Shown: positions 24,540-37,289, counted from the first letter of the stretch. The stretch is 64,000 nucleotides of DNA from Druceiella hillmani (GCA_039881145.1 JAYKKI010000077.1:1738501-1802500), one strand, 5' to 3'. Numbers and translations are program-made. Notes: generated by a model from the letters alone, not told the origin.

Positions 24540-25720
24540 ACATCAAAACAAATGTGACAATTATCAGCTAATAACTTACTACTTATTGTGTCATACTAAT
24601 AAGGCAATAGTGATGAATAAGGCAATAGTCATCTCTGTAAAATTCTCATTCCAGAAAATTTAAATTTATTTTTACTTCATTCTCAATTGGTGAAGCTCTG
24701 AAAGTGGCCTAATGAAAAAGTAACTTGTGCAAAACTTTTTTTTTTAAATATTATCCAAAAGAATAAGAAAACTAGGCTTATCCAGTTTTTTACCTTGGGC
24801 TTTATCAAAGCCATGAAAAAAACCTATAAATGTCATTATGCCAAATTCAAGCATATAACAAAAATTCAAGCATATAACACAGCTGTTTCATTAACCTTAA
24901 AAAGAACTCTGAACTTGGAGTGAAGTAAAAAAGAAGTCATAAATGTAAAACTATAAAAAATCTTCAATTGGAATTCCAACAATGAGAGCCGCCTATTCTC
25001 TAACCTCCTCCCACCCTTAGTGTACCATTGTATCTATATATTATTTAGATAACCCATCTTCCGTGTAAGGTCATATGAATTTGATACATGCCAACCAGCC
25101 GTTAAGCAACTTTCGATGAAATAATGCCCGACTCCAAAAGTTGCCATTTTATTGTACCAAATTTATTTATATTGACACAGAAAAAATATAGATACAACGC
25201 AATCAAAATATTTGTACCTTAATTATGTTTTTAAAGTATAAAAAATAATGTAGAATTTTTTTCCTGTTTAAATAACAAATCGAGGCTTTTAAAAGAAATG
25301 TCTTTACAAAATATAATTTTTGTTATTATCTTAAAAAAGCATAAACCATAAAATTAAATAAAAATATAGATAAAAAATCACTTGCCATAACGAAAATTTA
25401 CTTTCTGGTAAGTCATCTCAGTTCTATCTGTAAAATGTGACAATTGAAAGAGGCCACAGTAACCAAATGCATTGCGAAGATGTAATGCAATTAATTTTAT
25501 AATAATCCTAAGTTCGTCATTAAATTAAGGTTGAAAAAAATAATGCATAACATATTGCATAACTTATTCTAAAAACTTTTGAATTTAATAGCTTAATAAA
25601 AACGTAAAGAAATTACAAAAAGGATTGAATTGCGAACTAAATAAAGTTTAATTAATAATAAAAATAAATTAATATGCTGAAAATTTATTTTAATTTATTA
25701 CTTGTAAGTATTTAATAATT
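24540..25720. other. AT-rich stretch, nothing identified
   Basis: No exon or repeat could be supported. Confidence 0.4.
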
Positions 25721-26564
25721 TTTATTGTGTAAATGCACTTTACGACCAGGAACATTTCGACATTTCTTTTAAATCATATGAAAGTATACACATTAAAAAC
25801 TACATATCTGGAAAGAAATTCTGCAGCTGATGGTTATTTATTACAAAAAAAAACAATTTGAAAAATTTTGTACCTGACGATTTTGTTTGCGGGGTAATGT
25901 GTTTTAAACTTTATTTTTACCTTAGTTTACTTTTTTTATCACTAAGCACTTATTACACAATTAATAGCAAAATTTAATAATAAATTATCATTTAAAATAA
26001 ATATAAATAAGTAAATTTAGTTATTTAATTAGAATGTTTTTTTAACCTGTCACTTTCACCACTAAATTTTCTTTTTGTACTAACATTCAGAAAACGATAA
26101 AGTCTATTTGTCTATGGTTTATATTTCGAATCATAACATCTCTATTTTTATTTTTGATCATATGGCGTTTGTTCTCTCCGGAAGGAACTTTTGCCAATAT
26201 CAAGTGTGGAAAAAAAGGCTAAGTAACACTGATTAAGCCATATTTCGTATATTTGGCATTGTTGCTTGTTAACAAAAGAATAAACAATATAATAAAAACT
26301 AAATAAGAAGTTGGCTATAATTAAACAAAAAGAATAAAATTAAATTATGTTATAAAGATAGTATAAAATAAATATATACAAATAAATATAAAAACAAAAA
26401 TAAATAAGAACATAAATACGAAAAATTATATTTTTTGATGTCTATGGGATTTTGCTTATTATTTCAAAATAATTTTAACAAATATTTTTTGGAATTGATT
26501 TGTTATGGAAGCTACTTTTTAAACAATTTGTTTAATACATCAGCCACGGCTAGAAATTATTTTA

Positions 26565-26645
26565 GTTACGGTTGGGTTGGGTTGTTTAAGTGTTGGTTGG
26601 TGTTGTTTGGTTGGCTTAGGTTAAGTTAGGTTAGGTTAGGTTAAT
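26565..26645 (+). repeat. Short TTGGG/TTAGG telomere-like array
   Basis: The run begins GGTTGGGTTGGG, passes through GT-rich variants, and ends as four TTAGG-type units (AGGTTAGGTTAGGTTA). It lies directly after the conserved TTAGTTAC block of repeat family 2, in the same relation as the longer array at 60169-61168. Confidence 0.85.
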
Positions 26646-26880
26646 TTATGGTATTCATTTAATATTACAGTTATCTAAATTTTAAATATATTTTAAATTA
26701 TTAATATTGACAATATTTATTATTGAATATTAAAATTCAGCTCAGGCCTGGCCGGGATTTTGTTGATACTTTTAAAATACTTATGAAATTTTTTTTTTAA
26801 AACATAAATTCTTTACGGAAATTATTTATTAAACAATTTTTTTAATACATAAGCCACGGCCGGTAAATATCTTAGTTACA

Positions 26881-26895
26881 TTAATATGTATATAA

Positions 26896-26940
<45 letters not shown>

Positions 26941-26942
26941 AA
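26881..26942. repeat. (TA)n microsatellite
   Basis: A TA-dinucleotide tract that directly follows the second internal block of repeat family 2. Confidence 0.9.
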
Positions 26943-27364
26943 TTAAAAACCATAATTATATTTATATAGCAATGGCAATTGCAAAACTTCATAGCCATAA
27001 ATTAAAAAAAAATCATAAATAATAGATTCAAAGATAGTAAAACCTATTAAGTTCGTAAAATTGATAATTTTTCTTATTTGGCGTTTAAGGCTGTTAAAAC
27101 TTATATTGTTTTAACGTAATTTTAAAAATGTATTTTAAACAATTTAATTTCGTTAATTTCTAATTACTTTATGTTTATGTCAAATGAGTAGTGTCTAATA
27201 ATAAATTTATTGTGAATATAGTGAGAAATAACCATGTAATATACAAATTTAGACATATTTCTGGTCAGTATTTTTTTTTTAAATTGTTTTTTTTTATAAT
27301 AAATAAGCATCAGCTGCAGAATTTCTTTCCTGATATATAGTTTTTAATGTGTATACTTTCATCT

Positions 27365-27419
27365 GATTTCAAAAAAATTGTGGAAATGTCAGGAACATTT
27401 CGACAATTTTTTTGAAATC
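27365..27419. repeat. 25-bp fold-back at the right end of repeat family 2
   Basis: 27365-27389 and 27395-27419 are reverse complements with one mismatch and a 5-nt loop (CAGGA). The right arm replaces the end sequence seen in the other copy near 61790-61815. Confidence 0.85.
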
Positions 27420-27424
27420 AGTGC

Positions 27425-28040
27425 AAAAGCGTGCAAAGCATATATGTTCCAAAATCTATATAATAGCCTATCTGCTCATTTGTCCTACTGTAAGCCGTGT
27501 AAACAAACTTCGTTCCAAAATTAATCAGAAAACACGCCTGCAAGGTGTAGTAAGAGAATAATGATCATCTTGTTTGCAAATATTGTAATATTTTTGATCT
27601 CAACTAATGTCGCATCTTGTTAATATATTGCAATATTTTGCGACATTATTTGAGAATTGGTACTATTTTTTTTGCTATTGAAGGAATTTTCTATCATTCT
27701 CTCACAAGTCAATATCTTGTGATGATTTTGGCGCGGGAAGACGTTACTATGTATCAATAGTTTATGAAAATTTACATGGCGATTAGTTTAGTACTAGCTC
27801 ATGTATTATCGACAAAGATTTTGTTTTTTCAAATAAATGTATGTCGATCTCTTTGATAATAAACAAATTTAATTAATACACCGCCGCATAAAGTCTACTA
27901 GTAATGACAACGTAAAGAGTAATGCACATGAATATACAACTAGTAATGCACATGAAAATATCTTCATTTTAAGGCGATAATCTTAATAAAATTGCAGTTC
28001 TACATTAAAATTATATTTTTATAATTCATTTTTGGAATAC
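27425..28040. other. AT-rich stretch, nothing identified
   Basis: No gene or repeat could be supported. Confidence 0.4.
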
Positions 28041-28044
28041 GTAC

Positions 28045-28130
28045 ATTATATACTAGCTTGTAGTCCACGGTTTCGCTCGGCGCACAAAATACCGTATATG
28101 CAGACAAACAAAATTCTAAAAAAAGAATTT
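28045..28130 (-). mobile_element. RTE-like LINE 3'-end remnant
   Basis: On the minus strand the sequence reads GAGCGAAACCGTGGACTACA then AGCTAGTATATA. This resembles the 'cgaagccgcgggc...agctagt' 3' terminus common to RTE-clade LINEs in insects. Only the terminus is visible. Confidence 0.4.
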
Positions 28131-28825
28131 TCGGCTTCTGTTATCATTCAATAACTCTTTTTAAAATATTTTCCTTGTGCAATATTTACTCCGTTAAAAT
28201 TTTATTATGTGCAATATTATTTTCGCATGCAATAAATATAATATACCAATATTACTCTTGGATATTATGTTTGTACATGTATGCATTAGTGAAATTGGGC
28301 TTTGAGAAAAATTTTCTATGCTTTCCAGTTTTTATAATTTTATTGCCATTGATAGTGTCAGCTTTTGAAGAGTATCCATCATAGTTTATGAATTAATCCA
28401 AAGAATACAACCAAAAAATACATGTTGACAAATTATCGCAGTAAACTGAAACAGATTTAATCACAAGGTGTATTTAGGACCAAACTTTACATGAATTTTC
28501 TTCCAAAGAAGATGAAAAGCGTATTAAACATCGAAGAAATACAAATATATGTTTAAAATTATAAAAGATCCATGTAAATTTCTATTTCCGTCAGTAATCA
28601 TTTGAATTTTTATTGACATGTCCTTGGTTAAGAGTAAAACCTTCATGAAAAACTACTGGGACTTTATAAAAAATCCCAATAACAGATTCCTTTATTTCTT
28701 GCAAATCTTGCTTTTGAAACTCCTCCGATTGAAATTGGAATGCATTTGTTGGAAATTTTAACGATAACATTTCATATTATTATACGAGTTCTCGTTTCTA
28801 TTTTTAGATAAAAAACACCTTTATT

Positions 28826-30627
28826 AAATGGTTTTAAAAATTGGAATACTTGTACTGTGACTTACCTGTCAAAAAATATTGAATATTTTGATCTCCGTTG
28901 CCTCACCTCAAGGTAAATCGTTATTACTTTATCTTATCAGTCCTGAATAATTCCAAGAATGCTCTGCAATCTAATATACTAATGTATATTAACTTAAAAC
29001 TATTTTAAAAGCCAGATTGTTTTCTGTCTTTACGTTGAGTACATTCAATAATATAACTGTTCATTTGGAACTATGAAGTTATCAAAGTCACTATGTACAA
29101 ACTGCCAATGGAAAATTCTTTCTAGTCGCTTTTATTATACACATACCGTGTTTGGGGTACAGTAAAACATTATTAATCAAATGCGCCCCAAATGTATGTT
29201 CTACTCCGGAAAATTACACACTTCACTTATGTTTTTTACGTTATCGGTATTTCAATTCATAAGCTTTGATCTTCAACAAAAACATTTGCTACCCCATAAA
29301 AATATTTAAGATGTTACAAATGATAGTGAAAGAAAATTTGGAAACACTACATTTATTTTACTTCCTTAGTTAACGTTTTAAAATTTGATAAGCTTCTTGA
29401 ATATATAAAGGTATATAAGACCAAACGATGATCAAAAAGTATAAATTCTCTTCACAAATTGTAAACATCAGCATTATCACTTTTAATCCAAATAAGAGTA
29501 TCACAGATTCTATGTGTACTTTTAAGTAGTTATCATTAATTTTCTTCTCCAATTTCTTGCTAAGACTCTTCAAAACACTATTACCATTATTCAGTGTTCC
29601 ATAGTGAACCTTCTTTAGCTCTACTGTCTAATTTATTCGACAAATATTCTATGGGGGACGGATGTATACTGAGCAAAATCGAAATTTTCACAGCACAGAG
29701 CTTTGTTTCCCATCTAGAAAGTTTTTTGCGGGATACTTATGACTTCCTAATGATGACTCATATATCCAATAGAAATAAAATTGGCAAATTATCCTCTCTC
29801 TAATTATACAATTATTTTCAACCGAATCAGCCACAGTTGCTCCAGCAAAGTAAGTCAAACCATCACTTTACTACCTCTGTATTGAAATGGAAGTACAAGT
29901 CAAGTTTTGTTCGAGCCAATAATGGCAATTTTTGATTCGCAAGCTCGTTACATTTTTTTTCATTCTTCTGATGCCCAATTAACAACGTAGCAACTAATAT
30001 TTGGACCAATTCAAAATATATTACGTTTACGTAAAATGATGTGTGCAAAAGTAGTAAGAAAAATTAATACGGAAGGAAATGTTATGCAACATCGAGAAAA
30101 TTAGCTTCGATATTTTGTCCACAATCAATTATTAAAAACGTAATCATTTTATTTCATGGAGACCACAATCAACGTATTAAAATAAAAGTGAAATTATTTT
30201 TAATAAAGCATTACCTGCTATTTATATGAAACATTTTAATATCCTCGATATAGCGTATTGCAGCATAATAATGTAAGTGACGCAACACTCTGAAAGTTTC
30301 ATGAATAAAATCAATAGTTGTACAAAACTAAATTCATCAAATTTTTGCCACAACATATTGATTGTCTGAAAGATACTTAGAAGAGAACATATGATTACAA
30401 TGAGGATTATGTTTTATGGTATATTATTGATTCCCTTGTTACATTGTGTGCTGGTCTTGTAACATTCATATGCTTTTGTGGAAATTATTCATCATCGTTT
30501 TGAAATATCTGTTGGTAAAAAAAGAATAAGTGCCAATTCATTTTACTAAAAATCAATTATTCGGGTAACCATTAAGAATTTAAATAAATAACATCATCTA
30601 TTTTAATCTTGGTATTGATGTAAAACA
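28826..30627. repeat. Left arm of a 1.8-kb inverted repeat
   Basis: This arm is the diverged reverse complement of 31777-33640. Matching landmarks are 28826 (AAATGGTTTTAAAAATTGG) with 33640, the TTATCTTATCAGTCCTGAATA zone near 28930 with 33530, and the inner edge TTTTAATCTTGG at 30601 with 31792. The arms differ at a noticeable fraction of positions and by small indels. The arm stops about 36 bp before the start codon of the enclosed Gr exon. No transposase or target duplication was seen, so it may be a fold-back transposon or an inverted segmental duplication. Confidence 0.85.
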
Positions 30628-30662
30628 TGTCTTGCCTATTCTCTAAGAAAACTGAATAAATT

Positions 30663-31410
30663 ATGATTGCCTACGATTCAAATCTATCTTTGAAAGAATG
30701 TCTGCAACCTATTAGTGTAACACAAATGATTTTTGGAGTCAAAAGATCATCATTGATGGCATTTAAGAATTATGATTTTCTTTATAAATTAGATTCTTTC
30801 TTATTGATATTTTTATCTCTATCGCTTTGTATTTGTACAACATTTCAGGAAGCAACATTTTTGAAAGAATTAGAATTTATTCAGAGGCTACGGTTTTACA
30901 TTAATTTAGCGATATTCATTACATACATATCATGGATTACATTTCTCAGTCAAGATAAATTTAATAAATCGTACTCAACGATAGGTCAGATAAATGTTAC
31001 GCTGTATCGCGTTTATAGACTAAATGTTTATTGCAGCATGAAGATTTTCAGTTTAATTATGTGTAGTTCGTGTTTAATTTTAATAGTTCTTATTATGGTT
31101 TATTCCATAATAAATGAACTTATTTTGGATGGAATTTGTCATATTATAGTAATGTATTTAATGAACTCCAAAATATTAAACAACATACAAATTATTCGTT
31201 TTATAAGTATTAAATATTCAATGGTGTAAAATGTATTGAAACAGAAATATAAAGAACAGAAAGCTGTACCTGTGCCGAACACAGTGAACTTTGAAATTTC
31301 AAATATTATTATAAAATAGAAATCTAAGATGGAAATTTCTGATGTATACGACGTGTGTCACAAACTAATGGAAGTTTGTGAATCTATGAGTATTGTGTTT
31401 AGTTTTCAGG
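30663..31410 (+). pseudogene. Gustatory receptor first exon with two in-frame stops
   Basis: From ATG 30663 the frame reads MIAYDSNLSLKECLQPISVT and continues with hydrophobic segments (LDSFLLIFLSLSLCIC, INLAIFITYISWITFL, KIFSLIMCSSCLILIVLIMV), the layout of a Gr N-terminal half. TAA at 31227-31229 and a TAG about 28 codons later interrupt it, but the same frame continues on both sides and ends MEISDVYDVCHKLMEVCESM then SIVFSFQ at 31410, followed by donor GTAAGA. That last block matches the end of exon 1 in the two larger Gr genes. I could not find exons 2-4 downstream. The two nonsense codons and the missing exons make this a pseudogene. It fills most of the spacer of the large inverted repeat. 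Confidence 0.78.
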
Positions 31411-31776
31411 TAAGAACCGACTGAAGCTTAATTTTGTTTTTATAAAATAAATTAAAATTGATACAAACTGAAGTTCTTAAGTTACTTATTACCAACATTT
31501 TCAGTGTTTCTAATTGTAAAATAATTAATAGTTTCTGTTTTTACTATTACGTGCATGTTTCATTTTTTTAATTATTCACCAGCGGATTAAATAACGAGGT
31601 GATGCCATTTAATTCTCTGTTTATTATTTCATAAAGGAAACAAACGTTTTGAGGGCAAATCACATGTAACACACAGCTGTATAAAAACAGTCACTCAGCC
31701 CTCATCACTAAACACATTCTAATCTACGAACATTTCACCAAGTTACGTTAAATATCTTAGTGTTGAAATAATGGAA

Positions 31777-33640
31777 TTTTACAGTAATGCCAAGATTAAA
31801 ATAGATGATATTATTTATTTAAATTCTTAATTGTTACCCCGAATAACTGATTTTTAGTAAAATGAATTGGCACTTATTCTTTTTTTACCAACAAATATTT
31901 CAAAACCATGATGAACAATTTCCACAAAAACATGTGAATGTTACGAGACCAGCACACAATGTAACAAGGGAATCAATAATATACCATAAAACATAATCCT
32001 CATTGTAATCATATCTTCTCTTCTAAGTATCTTTTGAATTTAGTTTTGTACAACTATTGATTTTATTGATGAAACTTTCAGAAGGTTGCGTCACTTACTT
32101 TATTATGCTGCAATACGCTATATCGAGGATAATAAAATGTTTGATATAAATAGCAGGTAATGTTTTACTAAAAATAATTTCCCTTTTATCTTAATACGTT
32201 GATTGTGGTCTCCATGAAAGAAAATTATTGCCTTTTTAATAATTGGTTGTGGACAAAATATTGAAGCTAATTTTCTCGATGTTGCATAACATTTCCCTCC
32301 GTATTAATTTTTCTTACTACTTTTGCACACATCGTATTTTCGATACCTTATAACTAAAACGCCGTTTAAAAGGAAGTGATTAGCATTACGAGAACAACTT
32401 TATGTAAACGTAATGTATTTTGAAGTGGTCCAAATATTAATTGCTACATTGTTAATTAGGCATTAGAGGAATGAAAAAAAATGTAACGAGTTTGCGAATC
32501 AAAAATTGCCATTATTGGTTCGAACAAAACTTGACTTGTACTTGTACTTCCATTTCAATACAGAGGTAGTAAAGTGATGGTTTGACTTACTTTGCTGGAG
32601 CAACTGTGGCTGATTCGGTTGAAAATAATGGTATAATTAGAGACAGGATAATTTGCTAATTATATTGCTATTGGATATATGAGTCATCATAAGGAAGTCA
32701 TAAGTATCCCGCGAAAAACTTTCTAGATGAGATACAAAGCGCTGTGGTTTGAAAATTTTGATTTTTCTCAGTATACATCTGTCCCCCATAGAATATTTGT
32801 CGAATAAATAAGACAGTAGAGCTAAAGAAATTTCACTATGCAACACTGTATAATGGTAATAGAGTTTTGAAGAGCCTTAGCAAGAAATTGGAGACGAAAA
32901 TTAATGAAAACTGCTTAAAAGTACACATAGAATCGGTCATACTCTTATTTGGATTAAAAGTGATAATGCTGATGTATAAAATTTGTGAAGAGTGGAGACT
33001 GTTAAACAAATTATTATTTAATATGCTTACTTTTTGATCAGTATTTGGTCTTATATACTGATATATATTCAAGAAGCTTATCAAATTTTGAAACATTAAC
33101 TAAGGAAGTAAAATAAATGTAGAGTTTCCAAATTTCCTTACACTATCATTTGTAGTATCTTAAATATTTTTATGGGGTAGCAAATGTTTGTGTTGAAAAT
33201 CAAAGCTATGAATTGAAATACCGATAACGTGAAAAACATAAGTGAAGTGTGTCATTTTCCGGAGTAAAACATACATTTAGGGCGCATTTGATTATAAATT
33301 TTTTGCCGTACTCCAAACACAGTATGTGTATAAGAACGACTAGAAAGACTTTTCCATTGACAATTTGCACATAGCGACTTTGATAACGTCAAAGTTCCAA
33401 ATGAACCGTTATATTATTGAATATACTCAACGTGAAGACAGAAGACAATCTGGCTTTTAAAATGGTTTTAAGTTAATATCCATTAGTATATTAGATTGCT
33501 GAGCGTTCTTGGGATTATTCAGGACTGATAAGATAAAGTAATAACGGTTTACCTTGAGGTAAGTCAACGGAGTTCAAAATATTCAATATTTTTTGACAGG
33601 TTTAGGCACAGGACGAGTATTCCAATTTTTAAAACCATTT
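31777..33640. repeat. Right arm of the 1.8-kb inverted repeat
   Basis: This arm is the diverged reverse complement of 28826-30627. A frame on the + strand near 32866-33035 (VLKSLSKKLETKINENCLKV ... KICEEWRLLNKLLFN) and its counterpart on the minus strand of the left arm (29573-29370) are conserved between the arms. The ICEEWRLLNK phrase faintly resembles the end of Gr exon 1 but is too weak to call. Confidence 0.85.
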
Positions 33641-33644
33641 GATA

Positions 33645-34890
33645 TTACAATGTAACAGTTTTAAAAATCCTTGTCTGATTGTTGCCAATATATAAGACTT
33701 ATGTAATAACATATAACGTATTGCTTACCTTAACATTCCTCGAATTTACAGGTCATTTTAATCCAAAATTCAAACATTATCTACGGCTGAAATAGTTATA
33801 GTTATTGTGAAAATTATTAGTTTCTTTAACAGCACTATTAAATTATATAAATATTATGTTAAAATCATATTTTAAATTAATAATTATGCTAATAAATATA
33901 TTATTTCCTAAAATTTATATAAAAGTTTTTATTTAATAATTTGTTACTCGATCCTAATGTCCCGAGCAAACCTTTTTATTTGTTATCCCTTATAAAAATA
34001 AAATCCATCATAATATTTAGTTTTTTCCAAAACCATTATTCAAAGAAGTTTGTGTCATAATATTTATGACAAAAAAGTATCTGAAAATTTTACAATCTTT
34101 TTATATCAATGTACTGTATTTTACACAGATGTTGTTACCATTTTTATTACTCATAAAATTAAATAGAAAGAAACTGAATATATTCTTTGTTTTTTATGTC
34201 ACCCGCATCCTACTTTTTAGTGCAGCTTATTAATATCTCATTTTACACACTAAAAGTAAGCCAAAAAGAGTTATAGACAAATATCGACAATTATCAACAG
34301 CGGTTTTAGTTCCGAGAAAGAAATATTAAATGACATTGGAGTTGCGGAGCCAAATGTTCAAACAGTGGATGTCAGTAGCGACAGTACTTTCTTCAAATTT
34401 CTTCAACTTCTACGGATACTAATATTGGTAAAATTGCGGAACGAATTGGTGCAAAAAATTTCGGAATTATGTAATCAAAATCTTCATAAGGAACAAAGGT
34501 CGTTTTGGCAACTTAACCATCGTCTGTTTTCCATCTGGAATTACGAGTTACGCTGACATTATCAAGTAAATGTAAGTGAAAGTGACTTATATTTTCACAC
34601 GCAATCGAATTAATTCAATAATTTAAAAATTTTCCGAATTGTGAATTATTTAGCTATTCGGAAATGGAAAAGATGCTTCAGATAAAAGAGAACCTGATGC
34701 AAATCTGAGTCTTCTCGTTTTTATCGGTGTTAAATATGATAACTAATCATTAGAAAGTTTATGGTTTGACTTTTAAAGAGACAATATCTTGTGAAATATT
34801 GTAACTAAGTTTAAAAATAATTCTTTGCTGTTTTGATCAACGTTCAGACAGAAGATCAACTTCACCGAAAATTGCGTGATAGAATCGCAT
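33645..34890. other. AT-rich stretch, no gene supported
   Basis: A 63-codon frame at 34365-34556 is unrecognised. Nothing else could be supported. Confidence 0.4.
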
Positions 34891-34903
34891 CACGAAAGTC
34901 AAG

Positions 34904-34966
34904 TTGCACACAAAAGTTTCTACGAGTATGCCTCGTTGTCATACTCGTAGAAACTTTTGTGTGCAA
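34904..34966. repeat. Perfect 27-bp fold-back
   Basis: 34904-34930 and 34940-34966 are exact reverse complements with a 9-nt loop (CCTCGTTGT). Weaker pairing continues outside the arms around the AATCGTG/CACGATT sequences. Confidence 0.9.
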
Positions 34967-34999
34967 TCGTGCCTTTCACGATTATATTTTGGTATAAAT

Positions 35000-35780
35000 A
35001 ATCAGGCAATGATAGATTAAACCCGCGTGTTATAGGTTTTTATTTCTCCATCAAATAAAGTAAAATATGAAGTTAAGGTAGATAAACGGGTTGCCTTGAG
35101 ATGTTTAGTAAACTTTCATAAATTTGGTCTACTTCGAGCAAAGTTACGAATAATAAATATCTAGTTCTATTATAATTTCAAAGAGCGGACAAAAAATTTA
35201 TTCTGTTCGCAATTTTATAGAATTAAACTGTTTGGAAGAGTAATATTAATTTATCAATGAGTAAAATTAGCTATCAAATGTACATAAAAATGAAAGGAAA
35301 TTTCCATAATGACCCACACGGTTCCATAATTACTATCTGGTCGAATCTTAAGGACCTTCGGTGAGATATTTCAGTGTGCTTGCCCTTTGTTCACATTAAA
35401 TATATTACTGCATGTAAGTAATATTGGCTACATTTAAGTAACTTGTGACAATATTCATTACTCACAAAAATTGTCAAACTTAGGTGAACACTGCTCATAT
35501 ATTAACCTGTTAATCCAATTAAGGAAACGACATAGCTCGTGTAACTTTACCGTTAGCTGTAATAATTTACAGTGGTTTATTTAGTGTACAACACAATAGT
35601 CACCGAAAACATTCTAATCATTTCTCAAAATGTTCGTTTTACATTTTTAAAGAAGACATTTCTTGAAATTGATCAGAATAAAACGTTTGGTTGAATTTAC
35701 CTTTGTGGAAAATTCCAGTCCATATATTTGGGTATATTGTATGATTTTTAGCGGTTTATTTGACTCTTTTGATGAATAAG
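35000..35780. other. AT-rich stretch, nothing identified
   Basis: No gene or repeat could be supported. Confidence 0.4.
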
Positions 35781-35788
35781 TCTATGTT

Positions 35789-35790
35789 GA

Positions 35791-35882
<92 letters not shown>
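35789..35882. repeat. (TA)n microsatellite with a TG interruption
   Basis: About 94 bp of TA dinucleotides interrupted by TATGTGTATATG near 35830. Frames that cross it are not genes. Confidence 0.95.
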
Positions 35883-35883
<1 letters not shown>

Positions 35884-35949
35884 CAACAAGCCTATATGTT
35901 ATAAAAATACATACAATACAAATTCTGTTCCATTCAATATATTATTCAA

Positions 35950-37270
35950 TATGTATTTCGTGCAGGGTACTATCCAAAATTATTGACCGATATCTGAAAA
36001 TATGGAAAAAGTGGATTACAATAGGATTCATCGAACATTACATCGCATATTATTGAAGAGCAGCATAAACTCGTACAGAACCAATCAACATTAACCAACC
36101 TGTTATCGTATACGCAATATCTCTTTAAATCTATGGATTGCAGGACACAGATTGACTCGATCTACACAGATTTAAGAAAAAAACTTTTGACAGGGTCGAT
36201 CATTTGATCTTGCTGAAGAAATCTCGTTTAACGACATAAAGGGTAAGTTACTTCGTCGGCCGATCTCCTATCTCAGCAACAGGCAACATGCAGTAAAAAT
36301 TAACGGTTTTAAATCAACGCATGTTCTTTTGATTTCAGGGGTGCCTGAAGGTTCCGATTTGGGATTGGGAAGGTCCCTTTTTGTGTATTATGTTTATAAA
36401 TGTCAAAAATATTTGCTTCAAATACAGCAAGTTCCTTTTATATGCTGACGATCTAAAGATTTTCTCCAAAATAAGATATACTGATCATGTAAAGCTACGA
36501 GAAAGTCTTAATAGACTAGATGCATATTGCAATTTACGCAAGATACATATAAGTTTAAACCAATCACTTTTTCTAAATACAAGACAATCTATCTTCACAC
36601 TTATGATATAGGCGGCCATGCTTTGGAGTATTTTAATTACATACGTGACATTGACATTGTGTTTGGTCACAACTTACATTTAGATATTAATGTTAAGCAG
36701 ATCACCTCGCGAGCTTATGCTTTGCTGAGGTTTGTCTTAAGAACTACCAAACCCTTTAAAGGAATGACAACCTATTGCATACTCTATACAACCCTTGTGA
36801 GATAAAAACTTGAATATGCTGTTGTAGTCTGGAATCCATACTAACTTACATGCATTTTCGAAAATGATTTACATGTGTAAATGTGAAAATGATTTACATG
36901 GGAAAATGATTTACATGGGAAAATGATTTACATGTGTGGCTCAAAAAAGACTATTGTAATGCATTGTACGCATTCAAGTACCGCACTCTCCACGAAAGCG
37001 TGTTGAACTCAAAGTAGTTGTACCTTATAATATCTGTCATAGTCGTTATAATTGCGCCGATATAGTAAATCAGGTGCAGTTTCGTGTGCCAGGGAGAGCG
37101 AGCTATAGCTCCGCGCTTTTGTAGATACCTACCGCTTGCATCAATTCCGGCTCGCGTAACACTACGCAGGATTTGTGATGATCGCGGCACAACGTACCAT
37201 TCTCTAAACATATTCCAAAGAAAGGAATATATTAAACAGATATTTACATTGGATTCATCATATCATGGAT
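35950..37270 (+). mobile_element. Non-LTR retrotransposon relic (Jockey/CR1-like reverse transcriptase)
   Basis: Decayed reverse-transcriptase blocks follow in the usual order but in shifting frames: CRVLSKIIDRYLKIWKKW near 35960-36020 (fingers, with the R.LSKI.ER phrase), KTFDRVDHLILLKKS near 36180-36225 (normally FDRVDH.LLL..L), a degraded GVPEGS... segment near 36340, LLYADDLKIFSKIRYTD near 36438-36490 (the catalytic YADD box, intact), then thumb and C-terminal remnants to about 37270 (RVPGRASYS-type phrase near 37083). Many stops and frameshifts make it dead. The exact clade cannot be fixed by eye. Confidence 0.8.
36850..36940. repeat. Minisatellite inside the LINE relic
   Basis: AAAATGATTTACATG is repeated four times with GGG or TGTG linkers, a unit of about 17-22 bp. 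Confidence 0.85.
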
Positions 37271-37289
37271 GACACGTAGAAATATTTAT

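Larger units (their letters stand above)
25730..27419 (+). mobile_element. Repeat family 2: non-autonomous element with long inverted ends and internal telomere-like array
   Basis: An end segment at about 25757-25862 (with AAAGTATACACATTAAAAAC and AATTCTGCAGCTGATG) is found inverted at about 27280-27389, giving inverted ends of roughly 105-110 bp. Inside, a block at 26435-26600 (GGGATTTTGCTTATT ... AGCCACGGC ... TTATTTTAGTTACGG) is followed by a TTGGG/TTAGG array, and a second diverged copy of the same block at 26750-26880 is followed by (TA)n. The reverse complement of 60169-61815 shows the same order of end, block and TTAGG-like array. No transposase frame is present. The superfamily is not known. 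Confidence 0.65.
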
